DNA of 51,152 bases from Thermoanaerobaculia bacterium. Its GTDB lineage: Bacteria; Acidobacteriota; Thermoanaerobaculia; Gp7-AA8. The stretch lies in NCBI GenBank assembly GCA_017883235.1, contig JADGNY010000036.1:1-51152 (forward strand), written 5' to 3'. Below the pieces are notes generated by a model. The model worked only from the letters and a program-made list of their open reading frames with translations, did no database searches and was not told the origin of the DNA. Position 1 is the first letter of the stretch; each line of letters opens with the position of its first letter. Shown here in pieces: positions 1 through 7,620 of the stretch. The position numbers were made by a program, and so were the translations under genes.

Positions 1-171
1 CGGAGGCAGTTAAACTGCCTCTCGGAGGCAGTTAATACGCTCCTGGAGGCGGTTAACACGCTCCCGGAGGCAGTTAAACTGCCTCTCGGAGGCAGTTAAC
101 ACGCTCTTGGGGGCAGTTAACACGCTCCCGGAGGCAGTTAACACGCTCTTGGAGGCAGTTAACTGCCTCTT
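1..171. repeat. 21-22 bp tandem repeat array
   Basis: Eight head-to-tail units of 21-22 bp with the consensus GGAGGCAGTTAACACGCTC can be read, and the array may continue to the left of the window. Each unit carries a GTTAAC palindrome or a GTTAAACTGCC variant. Units at 1, 66 and 151 carry a GGCAGTT(A)AACTGCC inverted repeat. The period is close to 21, so a frame through it gives a heptad repeat (EAVNTLL-like), but there is no plausible start signal or codon pattern. It is read as non-coding. Confidence 0.85.
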
Positions 172-196
172 AGAGCAGGCATCCTGCCTGCTCCGG

Positions 197-256
197 GTGC
201 CGCGTCAGCGGCACTGGAGTAATCGGGGACTCCATCCAGTGCCGCTGACGCGGCAC
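197..256. repeat. Perfect 22 bp inverted repeat (hairpin)
   Basis: Arms at 197-218 and 235-256 are perfect reverse complements (GTGCCGCGTCAGCGGCACTG and onward) around a 16-base loop. Each arm is itself partly palindromic. A second, shorter hairpin follows (CAGGGGTGC at 279-287 with its complement at 303-311). No T-run follows, so this looks like a dispersed palindromic repeat rather than a terminator. Confidence 0.8.
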
Positions 257-358
257 GCTTTCAAGAGACAACCCAGACCAGGGGTGCTCGCAAAAAGCGC
301 TCGCACCCCTGTCTACCTTCTTGAGCCGCTATCGCGGCGTCGTAACGTCCAATCTCCA

Positions 359-432
359 GACCGCGGCGTCTCGCCCGCGGTTTCAAGCGACAGGATGCCG
401 AGCATCAAGCGCGGGCGAGACGCCTGCGGTTC
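359..432. repeat. Imperfect inverted repeat with GGCGTCTCGCC core
   Basis: Arms at about 359-380 and 410-432 share the core GGCGTCTCGCCCGCG with its complement. The same GGCGTCTCGCC/GGCGAGACGCC core recurs in the repeat elements near 3443-3719, 17718, 19734, 21358, 29035 and 29548, so this is a member of the dispersed repeat set of this genome. Confidence 0.7.
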
Positions 433-443
433 AAGGGGAATCA

Positions 444-638
444 TCACCTCTGAATCGCGTAGCTCACTTTGAAGAAGATCGACCGGTCCTGTTTCACGAG
501 GTCGTTCTGTGCCGTCAGGATGCGGTCGTCGCCGTAGCCGGCGAAGAAAACGGTCTGCCAGTTCAGTTTGTAGCTGTAGAGGATCGATCCCAGGAACGCG
601 CCGCTGTGCTGGGGGACCGGGTTGACTACGCAGGTTAG
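444..638 (-). pseudogene. C-terminal remnant of a DUF5916-like outer-membrane protein
   Basis: The minus strand between 638 and the stop at 444-446 reads as about 65 codons ending in ILYSYKLNWQTVFFAGYGDD ... DRSIFFKVSYAIQ. This is the pattern I associate with the extreme C terminus of DUF5916 (carbohydrate-binding/beta-barrel) proteins, which are normally many hundreds of residues long. No start codon or upstream domain remains: the next minus-strand gene ends at 691. The fragment is therefore read as the left-over 3' end of a deleted gene. The family name rests on recalled motif similarity; a profile search would settle it. Confidence 0.5.
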
Positions 639-690
639 ACGGGGAAGGTTTCGGGAGGTTGGGTGGGCGGTGGCGTTCTCGGTTGTCGGC

Positions 691-1845
691 TCAACGGAAT
701 GAGACGATCAGCAGTTCGTCGCGATCGTCCGTGATCACCAGCAGGTCCGCTCGCTTGTCATGATGCAGATTGGCCATCACCAGGTTGTGCGGCTCAGGCA
801 TCACAGCGACGGTTGGACCGGGCCGCGGTCCGTTCGCGGATCCGTAGGCGATGCTTACCGTGCCATCAGCGGCGTTGACGAATGCCGCGTCGGCAAAGCC
901 GTCGCCGTTGATGTCGCCGGCGGCGATTCGCCAGCAGCCGTGGCCGATGGCGATGCGTTGGGGAAAGGCGGTGAAGTGCCGCTGCCCGTTGTTTCGGATC
1001 CATGTCAGTCCGTCACGCGAGGTGTCAGTGATATGGCCGGAGTAGTTGGTGACCAGGATGTCCGGCCGGCCGTCGCCGTTCACATCAGCGACAGCGACCA
1101 TGAAGGGAATGGGACCGCCGGCGATCGGGGATTGCGCCGCGTGCCGGAAGTGGCCGTGACCATCGCCGAAGAGAATCGATACGGTGTCGGAGGCCTCTCC
1201 CGGCCCGCCATTCGGCATGACCAGATCGACGTGCCCATCGCCATCGAGATCGGCGGCCACGACATTGACGTACGGTTCCCGGCCGATCTCGATCCGGATT
1301 CCCGGCGACTGCCACCCGCTGTGGCCGTCCGCGAGAAGCAGCGTGAGGCGCTTCTCCTCCCAACTGTCGGTGATCAGATCGACGTGCCCGTCGCTGTTGA
1401 CGTCTGCCGCGGCGACCGTGTGCGGATGCGGGTTCGAGTGGACGTTTACTTGTCGTGCGGTGAAGCGGCCGCCGCCTTCATTGTGCAGGACGGTGAGATA
1501 GCTGGTTGCATGATTCGCCACAGCCAGATCGATGCGCCCGTCGCCGTCGAGGTCAGCGGCGATCATCTGCGAAGGATTTGCGCCACAGCGCGCCTCCTGA
1601 GGGATTGGGCGCAGTCCTCCCTCCCCGTCACCGGCGAGGACAAGAAGTTGCTCGCCGGCTCCGCAGAGGGCGACGTCGGTACGGCCATCGCCGTTGAAAT
1701 CGGCAGCGGCGAGAGTCTGTGGATGAAATCCGCGGGGAAGCGGGAAGTGAACGGATGTCGTGTTGCCGGGAAGGCTGCCGGCGCGTGCGCAGCCGTTCAA
1801 CACGCTCAAGGCCAGCAAGGCGAGAAGTTGAAATCGAGCCATCAT
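691..1845 (-). CDS. FG-GAP/VCBS repeat lipoprotein
   Basis: The product is about 384 residues when started at the ATG at 1845; a TTG at 1860 is an alternative. A hydrophobic signal ends in a lipobox-like LSVLNGC, so the protein is probably a lipoprotein. At least seven FG-GAP/VCBS-type repeats follow, recognisable from Ca2+-binding-loop-like strings such as DFNGDGRTD, DLDGDGRID, DVNSDGHVD, DVNGDGRPD and DINGDGFAD. Such repeats fold as a beta-propeller and serve in adhesion or ligand binding at the cell surface; the ligand cannot be predicted. It is divergently arranged with the sigma factor gene at 1922, with about 76 bp between the starts. Confidence 0.85.
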   Translation of the reverse strand: MMARFQLLALLALSVLNGCARAGSLPGNTTSVHFPLPRGFHPQTLAAADFNGDGRTDVALCGAGEQLLVLAGDGEGGLRPIPQEARCGANPSQMIAADLDGDGRIDLAVANHATSYLTVLHNEGGGRFTARQVNVHSNPHPHTVAAADVNSDGHVDLITDSWEEKRLTLLLADGHSGWQSPGIRIEIGREPYVNVVAADLDGDGHVDLVMPNGGPGEASDTVSILFGDGHGHFRHAAQSPIAGGPIPFMVAVADVNGDGRPDILVTNYSGHITDTSRDGLTWIRNNGQRHFTAFPQRIAIGHGCWRIAAGDINGDGFADAAFVNAADGTVSIAYGSANGPRPGPTVAVMPEPHNLVMANLHHDKRADLLVITDDRDELLIVSFR

Positions 1846-1921
1846 ATGCAGAGGACGCAACGGAGCGGCCCGCCGTTAACGTGTTAACACTCGCTCCGCG
1901 CCTTGCGTCTTGCCATTGCTG

Positions 1922-2452
1922 ATGTCTGTTCGCAACGATGCCGATCTCGTTCTTGCCGCGCAGGCGGGCGATGTGGCGTCGTTCGAAATTCTCTACGCAA
2001 GGTATGCCCCGGTCGTGCACTCGATTCTCCTCGGACGCCTCTCTCCTGCCGATGCCGATGACGTGACGCAGAACGTCTTCATCACGGCGCTGACGAAGCT
2101 GGAGTCGTTGCGCGAGCCGGCCGCGTTCGCCGGGTGGATTGCGCGCACGGCCCGCAATGCCGCGGAGGACCATCGGCGGCGGATGATGGCCACAGCGGAG
2201 ATCGATGCTGAGATCGACGCCGCGCTTGCGACGCGGGGGACCCAGAGCGAAGACGCCGAGGCCGCGCGCGCGTTGCAGGCGATTCGTGATCTGCCCGAGG
2301 CCTATCGGGAGACGCTGATGCTGCGGCTCGTCGAAGGGATGTCGGGGCCGGAAATCTCCGCGCGCACCGGCCTGACGCCCGGCTCCGTGCGCGTGAACCT
2401 TCATCGTGGAATGCAGATGCTGCGCGGTGCGCTCGGCGGGAGTGCCGTATGA
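1922..2452 (+). CDS. ECF-type RNA polymerase sigma factor
   Basis: The 176-residue product has the two-domain layout of extracytoplasmic-function sigma-70 factors. Region 2 includes the DADDVTQNVFITALTKL stretch, typical of -10 recognition and core binding. Region 4 includes LPEAYRETLMLRLVEGMSGPEISARTGLTPGSVRVNLHRG, shown here as domain description: a helix-turn-helix for -35 binding. The ATG at 1922 is preferred over a TTG at 1910, although neither has a strong Shine-Dalgarno. The stop overlaps the start of the following membrane regulator (ATGA), so the pair is translationally coupled, as expected for a sigma factor and its regulator. Confidence 0.88.
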   Translation: MSVRNDADLVLAAQAGDVASFEILYARYAPVVHSILLGRLSPADADDVTQNVFITALTKLESLREPAAFAGWIARTARNAAEDHRRRMMATAEIDAEIDAALATRGTQSEDAEAARALQAIRDLPEAYRETLMLRLVEGMSGPEISARTGLTPGSVRVNLHRGMQMLRGALGGSAV

Positions 2453-3414
2453 ATGACGACTATCTGTGGGACGGAAGCGGCGAGCCGGATGTGGATGTGT
2501 CGCATCTCGAGGCGCTCCTCGGGCGCTATCGTTCCGCCGCGCCGATGTCCAACTTCCGGCGTGTCGCCGTGATGCGCCCACGCCGCCGCTGGCCGCTCGC
2601 GGTAGCGGCGGCAGCGTTGATCGTCGTCGCGGTACTGGGTGTACTGCGTATCTACACGCCGCCGAATCGTTGGAGGGCGACGGAGTCGTCCGGCGCGGCA
2701 ATCGTTCCCCACTCGATCCTGCGCGCCGGCGACGTCGTTCGCACCGGTGCGCAAGGATCTGTGCGTCTGGAGTCGCCCGGCGTCGGCACGCTCGACATCG
2801 GCGCGAACACGACCGTCCAGTTGATCGAGAGCCGCCGCAATCGGCACCGCCTGGCCCTCGCCGCCGGTACGATCCACGCGAAGACGACGTCGATGCCGGG
2901 AGTCTTCGTCATCGATACACCGCGCGCCCGCGCCATCGACCTCGGATGCGAGTACACGCTGACCGTCAGTCCCGGCGGGGGAGGGGCGCTGCGCGTTCTC
3001 TCCGGATGGGTCGATCTCACCCACGGCTACCAGCAATCGCTCGTGCCGCAGGGGGCGTCGGCGCTGATGACGGCGGACGGCGAGCTGACGGTGCCGGTGT
3101 TCGACGATGCCGCGCCACGCTTCCGCGCCGCCGTTCGCGACTTCGCGCGCACACACGATCTGGCCACGATCGTCTCGTTGTCGCGCCGCCGTGATGCGCT
3201 GACGCTGCTGAACCTCTTTCGTCTGACGACGTCCGAGGAGAGCGTGATCCTGTTCGACCGGCTCAACCAGCTCGTGCCCGCGCCGGCGTTGATCTCGCGC
3301 GAAGCCGTGCGCGACTGGCGGCCGGCAGTTACGGAGCTCTGGTGGCGGCCGATTATTCAGGCTACCGGTCTGATTGCGATCAAGAAGAAGAAGGGGATGT
3401 TCGATGGGCTGTGA
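2449..3414 (+). CDS. FecR-domain membrane regulator (putative anti-sigma factor)
   Basis: The 321-residue protein has a cytoplasmic N terminus, one membrane segment near residues 45-65 (RRRWPLAVAAAALIVVAVL), then a periplasmic FecR-like domain (about 85-190) that includes GDVVRTGAQGSVRLE and VFVIDTPRARAIDLGCEYT. FecR proteins transmit a periplasmic signal to a partner ECF sigma factor. Here the gene overlaps the sigma gene by four bases, supporting that pairing. No TonB-dependent receptor lies beside it, so the signal is unknown. The basic tail (IKKKKG) is unremarkable. Confidence 0.8.
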   Translation: MNDDYLWDGSGEPDVDVSHLEALLGRYRSAAPMSNFRRVAVMRPRRRWPLAVAAAALIVVAVLGVLRIYTPPNRWRATESSGAAIVPHSILRAGDVVRTGAQGSVRLESPGVGTLDIGANTTVQLIESRRNRHRLALAAGTIHAKTTSMPGVFVIDTPRARAIDLGCEYTLTVSPGGGGALRVLSGWVDLTHGYQQSLVPQGASALMTADGELTVPVFDDAAPRFRAAVRDFARTHDLATIVSLSRRRDALTLLNLFRLTTSEESVILFDRLNQLVPAPALISREAVRDWRPAVTELWWRPIIQATGLIAIKKKKGMFDGL

Positions 3415-3442
3415 GCTTCGACGGAGCGCTGGCGCACTGAGC

Positions 3443-3629
3443 GGAGAGCGGGCGTCCGCGCCTGCTCCCGGCGGGCGTCCCGCCCGACGGTGGGGGACGA
3501 ACGCAAACGTAGATGTTGAGCAAAGAGGGCGCTGTCTCCAACCGGGTTTCCAGGTTCAACTCTGCTGCTCCTATGGACCCACCGCCGGGCGAGACGCCGC
3601 GGCGGGAGCAGGCGAGACGCCTGCTCTCC
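3443..3629. mobile_element. 187 bp MITE-like element, family 2, copy 1 (nested)
   Basis: The ends form an inverted repeat starting GGAGAGCGGGCGTC, with the complementary GACGCCTGCTCTCC end at 3629. Internal GGCGGGCGTCCCGCC-type palindromes lie at both ends. A homologous copy of nearly the same length lies in opposite orientation at 29035-29220, sharing the interior as well as the ends. Outside it are remnants of the other family: GGAGCGCTGGCG at 3423 and the CAGCCGGCGAGACGCC end near 3698-3719. A 12 bp direct repeat CGCACTGAGCGG occurs at 3433-3444 and 3682-3693. This suggests nested insertions. No open reading frame of its own. Confidence 0.7.
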
Positions 3630-3749
3630 TATCCAAGCTCTGTCGGTTCCGCGCGGCCTGTGGTGGTGTTCATGCGGCCTACGCACTGAGCGGGCCAGCC
3701 GGCGAGACGCCTGCGCTCCGTACCACGGTCGGGATAAACTGGCCGACGC

Positions 3750-4109
3750 ATGCGCAAAACCCGCAGAACCTCCCGCGTCGGTGAATCCGTCCGCGACGCT
3801 CTCGTCGAAGTCTTTCGTCAGGAGCTGAAGGACCTCTCCCTCGGCCTCACCTCGATCACTGGCGTCGAAGTCAGCCCGGATCTTCACTTCGCGCGGGTCT
3901 ACATCAGCGGACTCGATGAGAAAGAGACCAAAGACATGGTCCGCGAGCTCCAGCAGCGCCGCGGCTTCATCCGCTCGCAGCTCGGCAAGCGCATCCGCCT
4001 CCGCTCCACGCCGGAGCTCGACTTCAAGTTCGATGAGACCGCCATGCGCGCCGGCCGCATCGAAGACCTCCTCGCCGACATCAACAAAGAGCCGAAGAGC
4101 GACGACTGA
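3750..4109 (+). CDS. rbfA: Ribosome-binding factor A
   Basis: The 119-residue product matches RbfA across its length: a basic N terminus (RTSRVGESVRDALVEVF), the KH-like core (SITGVEVSPDLHFARVYIS) and a C-terminal helix ending in RIEDLLADI. RbfA binds free 30S subunits and assists late 16S rRNA 5' end maturation and cold adaptation. In many bacteria it lies directly upstream of truB; here truB is 2.5 kb downstream with orn and two other genes between, so the nusA-infB-rbfA-truB order is interrupted. infB is not in the window upstream. Confidence 0.95.
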   Translation: MRKTRRTSRVGESVRDALVEVFRQELKDLSLGLTSITGVEVSPDLHFARVYISGLDEKETKDMVRELQQRRGFIRSQLGKRIRLRSTPELDFKFDETAMRAGRIEDLLADINKEPKSDD

Positions 4110-4121
4110 CTACGCGGTCAT

Positions 4122-4309
4122 CCTGAGGCGGCGGCAGCCCCGGAGGGGCAGAGCGCGCCGAAGGACCCCCAGCCTGTTAACCCGGGGAGGGCGGTGGTGT
4201 CGACTATTCCGCCGCCCAACCCGGATAACAACTTGGGGGTCCTTCGACCGTCCTGCGCCGCGCAATCGCTCCGCGATTACACGGCTCCGGCGGCTCAGGA
4301 AGACAGTGA
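4122..4309. repeat. Long imperfect inverted repeat between convergent genes
   Basis: The left arm (from GTCATCCTGAGG through GAAGGACCCCCAG to about 4187) and the right arm (from about 4219, TTGGGGGTCCTTCG, to 4309) are imperfect reverse complements. The GTCATCCTGAGG...GAAGGACCCCC layout is a dispersed intergenic repeat type known from many GC-rich genomes. It sits between the convergent rbfA and orn stops and may fold in transcripts from both sides. No T-tract was seen. Confidence 0.65.
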
Positions 4310-4352
4310 TGTGGGCTCAGCGCGAGAACGCCACGCAGCCGGCCGTGCCGGC

Positions 4353-4919
4353 TCAGCGTTTGACGAAGACCGTCTTCCGGTAGTAATCGAGCTCCGCGAT
4401 CGACTCCTCGATGTCCGCCAGCGCGCGGTGCGCGTCTTTCTTCTTCGGCGATTCGTAGCGGCCTTCGTACCACTGTGCGATCAGCGTCTTGATGGAGCTG
4501 ACATCGACGATCCGGTAGTGCAGAAAGGCGTCGAGCTTCGGCATGTACCTGGCCAGGAATCGTTTGTCCTGCCCGATCGAGTTGCCGCACAGCGGCGCGG
4601 TGCGCACGTAGCAGTATCGCCGGATGAAGTTGAGGGTCTGCCGTTCCGCCTCCGCCACACTGACGCCTTCGTCCCGCACGCGATCGAGCAGACCGCTGCT
4701 GCCGTGCGTCCGCCGGCACCAGGCATCCATCATGTCGAGCTTGGCCTTGCTGGGCCGGATGGCCAGCACGGGCCCTCGGGCGATGATTTCCAGATCGTAG
4801 TTCGTGATGATCGTGGCGATCTCGAGGAGCACATGCTTGTCCGGATCGAGGCCGGTCATCTCGCAGTCCATCCAGACGAGATAGTTCTTGCTGCGCTTCG
4901 GTCTTGGTGATCGGGTCAT
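4353..4919 (-). CDS. orn: Oligoribonuclease
   Basis: The 188-residue protein is a DEDDh 3'-5' exoribonuclease that degrades dinucleotides and very short RNAs, including pGpG from cyclic-di-GMP breakdown. The catalytic residues are visible: D18 and E20 in WMDCEMTGLD, a central Asp in GNSIGQDKRFL, and His and Asp in KKDAHRALADI. Its length equals the family norm. The ATG at 4919 starts just after a short basic leader. The presence of an HD-GYP protein at 15789 makes a role in c-di-GMP turnover plausible. It is convergent with rbfA. Confidence 0.95.
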   Translation of the reverse strand: MTRSPRPKRSKNYLVWMDCEMTGLDPDKHVLLEIATIITNYDLEIIARGPVLAIRPSKAKLDMMDAWCRRTHGSSGLLDRVRDEGVSVAEAERQTLNFIRRYCYVRTAPLCGNSIGQDKRFLARYMPKLDAFLHYRIVDVSSIKTLIAQWYEGRYESPKKKDAHRALADIEESIAELDYYRKTVFVKR

Positions 4920-5076
4920 TCAATGTATTCTAGCAATCCCACGCCTGAACATCTGAAAACAATCCTGACGGCCGCTTCGCTCGAAGCGCGCCGTGACTGC
5001 ATCGTGGTGATCGTGGGTAGGGTTTGATTCCTTCAATCACTCTAAGGTGGTAAGGTGTGTCGCCCTTCGCAGAATT

Positions 5077-5084
5077 AAAGGAGG
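5077..5084 (+). promoter_or_regulatory. Strong Shine-Dalgarno of the frameshifted gene
   Basis: AAAGGAGG lies seven bases before the ATG at 5092. That reading frame stops after 12 codons (TAA at 5128-5130 region), while a signal-peptide-like sequence continues in another frame. The well-formed ribosome site therefore marks the original start of the pseudogene rather than a genuine tiny gene. Confidence 0.65.
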
Positions 5085-5091
5085 ATGTTTG

Positions 5092-5938
5092 ATGAATAAA
5101 CACACTGAGCGGCCTGCCTCGCCGTCTTAATCGCTTCGTCGGCGCTCGCCGCGAAACCCGCGGGTACGGTGAAGCGACAGCTCATGTATCCCGGACTACC
5201 GACCATCACTTACTTGAGTGACGGCGATGGCCGGCTCACTGACGTGAGCGTGGGAGGAAGACCAGTTGTCTCCTATGACTGGTCCGAGGAGCCATACGCT
5301 GTCCCGGTGCGATTCTTCGACCGCTGGTCGATCAATACGTCGGTGATGCCTGACGGCTCGGCAACACAACAGGTGATCGATGCGGCGGGAGGACAGCACG
5401 CATCTGGCGTTGTACTTGCCCATGCTCGCGAATTGGGCCGGCCAACGATGCTACTCGATCTGGCGGCAGCGGGAGCGGAGCCACAGGTACAAATCAGATC
5501 AGTGACCCGACACTTCACACGGCGGTAGACAACGCGAAGGGCAATGCGATCAGTAAGTTGCAATCTACCCAGTGTCAAGCCATGATACGTAACAACAAGA
5601 ATGCGGCCGGCATCTCGCTCTGGGATGTCATGACTTCGTACGCGGCCGACCCGGCGACATACATCGATTCTCAGATCACCTTTGTGAAGGGTGACGGGGT
5701 TGTAGATACCGCCAGACTGATTATCCCGTGCAACGATTCTAACGAGTTAGCATGGGTGATTGTTCCGGGCGTGCATACCGTTGATGTTTGTGGAAGTTTC
5801 AGCGGCTTAAGTACCGGGATGGGTGGTGTAACATTGATCCATGAGATGCTGCATACGCTCGGTTTGCCCGAAGGCCCGCCTGACTATACGTCGCCGCAAA
5901 TTCAACAGATGGTCGTGGATTGGTGTGGCGCCCAGTGA
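5092..5938 (+). pseudogene. Frameshifted secreted metallopeptidase-like gene
   Basis: Three reading frames are needed to read one plausible protein. It starts at ATG 5092. From about 5109 the next frame encodes a signal peptide (LAVLIASSALAAKP) and a YD/RHS-like stretch (SDGDGRLTDVSVGG, VVSYDW) up to a stop at 5528. From about 5460 a third frame continues through TNQISDPTLHTAVDNAKGNA to the stop at 5938. The C-terminal part carries LIHEMLHTLGL, a HExxH zinc motif, like a secreted peptidase domain that recurs in Acidobacteriota-type proteins. Two shifts within 0.4 kb suggest real decay, although assembly error cannot be excluded. Alternatively, the second part could be translated separately. 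Confidence 0.6.
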
Positions 5939-5962
5939 CGGCGTTTTCTAATCGTCTCGTGT

Positions 5963-6008
5963 CCACCCACACGCTGTCGCGCCCTCGGGCGCGACAGCGT
6001 GTGGGTGG
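5963..6008. repeat. Perfect 22 bp hairpin with 2-base loop
   Basis: Arms 5963-5984 and 5987-6008 (CCACCCACACGCTGTCGCGC and onward, and the complement) pair perfectly around TC. It begins 25 bases after the metallopeptidase stop. No T-run follows, so it is either a Rho-independent-like barrier without a U-tract or a dispersed palindrome. It overlaps the most likely start of the next lipoprotein gene, where it would hinder translation if transcribed from upstream. Confidence 0.8.
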
Positions 6009-6507
6009 TGAATCGAGCCACAAACGCGATTCCATCTCGGCGATCACGCTCGCGTGTCTATGCGCTGCGGCACTGTTTGTCGCCGCCTGTCAACAGCGCG
6101 AAACACCGAAATGGGCGCCTAATGTCGAGCGCACCGACATCACCCCGTCAGAGTGGATGGTGGGCTGCTTTGCAATTGACCTTATGACCGACAGGCTGCG
6201 GGCGTCAGGTGCCCGCGATTACGAACTCACTGCCAAGCGCGTGAACGTGGTCGAGGGAAGGCAATGGTATCGCGTTGAACTGAACGGATCTCATCTGAAG
6301 TACGGGGTGTGGTCGCCGGTCGCGGCGTCGAGAATTCGCATTCAGGCAGGATCTAACGGTTTCGGCAGTCTGACGTATGTGCTCTCTCGCTCGGACGGCG
6401 GGCTTGTCGGAACGTATCGCGAAATAGGTGACGTCTCACCAGGATCGGGGCCGGAAGTCCCTGTCAAACTCCGCAGAATCCCCTGCGTATCCGCACCGGC
6501 AAAGTAG
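6001..6507 (+). CDS. Hypothetical lipoprotein
   Basis: From GTG 6001 the product is 168 residues; GTG 5959 and TTG 5920 are alternatives and no start has a good Shine-Dalgarno. A hydrophobic stretch ends in the lipobox FVAAC, followed by QQRETPKW, so membrane anchoring is likely. The remainder (EWMVGCFAIDLM, QWYRVELNGSHLKYGVW, GLVGTYREI) looks like a small beta-rich domain, perhaps lipocalin-like, but I do not recognise the family. The start lies inside the 5963-6008 hairpin, which may limit expression. Confidence 0.6.
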   Translation: MGGESSHKRDSISAITLACLCAAALFVAACQQRETPKWAPNVERTDITPSEWMVGCFAIDLMTDRLRASGARDYELTAKRVNVVEGRQWYRVELNGSHLKYGVWSPVAASRIRIQAGSNGFGSLTYVLSRSDGGLVGTYREIGDVSPGSGPEVPVKLRRIPCVSAPAK

Positions 6508-6645
6508 GCGCGGGTGCGAGTGGCAACGACGGACGCGAGGTGCGGCGATTCCCCCTCAGAGGGCAAGGCTTTGTCGTGCGCGACCGCCGCTCCAAACCGA
6601 TTCCGTGCTCCCGGCAGGGAGTGTTTGCTTTATCCTTCACAGCCC

Positions 6646-7575
6646 ATGCAAACTCCTCAACCGAAAGTCGACGGCCTGCTGCTCGTCGACAAGAAGACAG
6701 GCATCACCTCCCACGACGTCGTCGAGAAGTTCCGGCGGCGCTCGAAGATCAAGAAAGTCGGGCACACCGGGACGCTCGATCCGCTCGCCACCGGTCTGCT
6801 CGTGCTCTGCGTCGGCAAAGCGACGCGGCTGCAGGCGTACCTGATGGGAATGGAGAAGACGTACGAGGGGATCATCCAGTTCGGATGGGCTACCGACTCG
6901 TACGATGCCACGGGGGTTCCGGCGGGGGAGCCTGCCGAGGTCAATGTCGAGCACATCGACTTCGTGCCGCTGGTGAAGCCGTTCCTCGGTGCCATCGAAC
7001 AGATGCCGCCGCAGTTCTCGGCGAAGAAGGTCGGTGGCGTTCGTGCCTACGAGCTGGCGCGCAAGGGCGAAGTGGCGGCGCTGACTCCGAAGTCGATCAC
7101 CGTCTACGAGTTCGAGATCGTGCATGTGAGCGGATCGACGGTTCGCTTCCGGGTGCGATCCTCGGCCGGCACGTACGTCCGTTCGCTCGCCCACGACCTC
7201 GGTACCGCGGCCGGGGTTCCGGCGCACCTGAAGGAGCTGCGACGAACCACCATCGGCAACTTCCGCATCGCCGACGCGCTGCCGTACGAGACGCTCGAAA
7301 ACGCGCCGATCGAGACGCTCCTGGCCACGCCCTGGTTCCAGTCACTCTCCGATGTGGAGCTGCCGCTGCCGAAGTTGCGCATCGACTGGTCACAGCAGGG
7401 GAAATTCATGCGCGGCCAGTCCATCATCATGACGCCGTCCGTCGCCGTGAAGATCGGCGATCTCCTCGCGCTCGGCAATCCGGAAGACCGACTCGTCGCC
7501 ATCGGCGAGGTGGTGAACGTGTTGCGTGAAGGTGGTCCGGTCGAAGTGCAGCCGAAGGTCGTGCTTGCCGGGTGA
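6646..7575 (+). CDS. truB: tRNA pseudouridine-55 synthase
   Basis: The 309-residue product is TruB, which isomerises U55 in the T-loop of tRNAs. The N-terminal GLLLVDKKTGITSHDVV and the catalytic block KVGHTGTLDPLATGLLVL (with the nucleophilic Asp in TLD) are intact. The RSSAGTYVRSLAHDLG motif and a C-terminal PUA-like tail follow. The ATG at 6646 is chosen because homology begins immediately after it; an in-frame upstream start at 6514 would add unrelated sequence. It is separated from rbfA by the intervening region described above. Confidence 0.95.
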   Translation: MQTPQPKVDGLLLVDKKTGITSHDVVEKFRRRSKIKKVGHTGTLDPLATGLLVLCVGKATRLQAYLMGMEKTYEGIIQFGWATDSYDATGVPAGEPAEVNVEHIDFVPLVKPFLGAIEQMPPQFSAKKVGGVRAYELARKGEVAALTPKSITVYEFEIVHVSGSTVRFRVRSSAGTYVRSLAHDLGTAAGVPAHLKELRRTTIGNFRIADALPYETLENAPIETLLATPWFQSLSDVELPLPKLRIDWSQQGKFMRGQSIIMTPSVAVKIGDLLALGNPEDRLVAIGEVVNVLREGGPVEVQPKVVLAG

Positions 7576-7620
7576 CAGCCACCGCCGCGGGCCGTGCCCG
7601 CCTACTCATATAATCGCGAC

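Noticed and set aside
1-171. CRISPR array or coding repeat
   Set aside because: Units of 21-22 bp are contiguous and have no spacers; frames lack a start signal.
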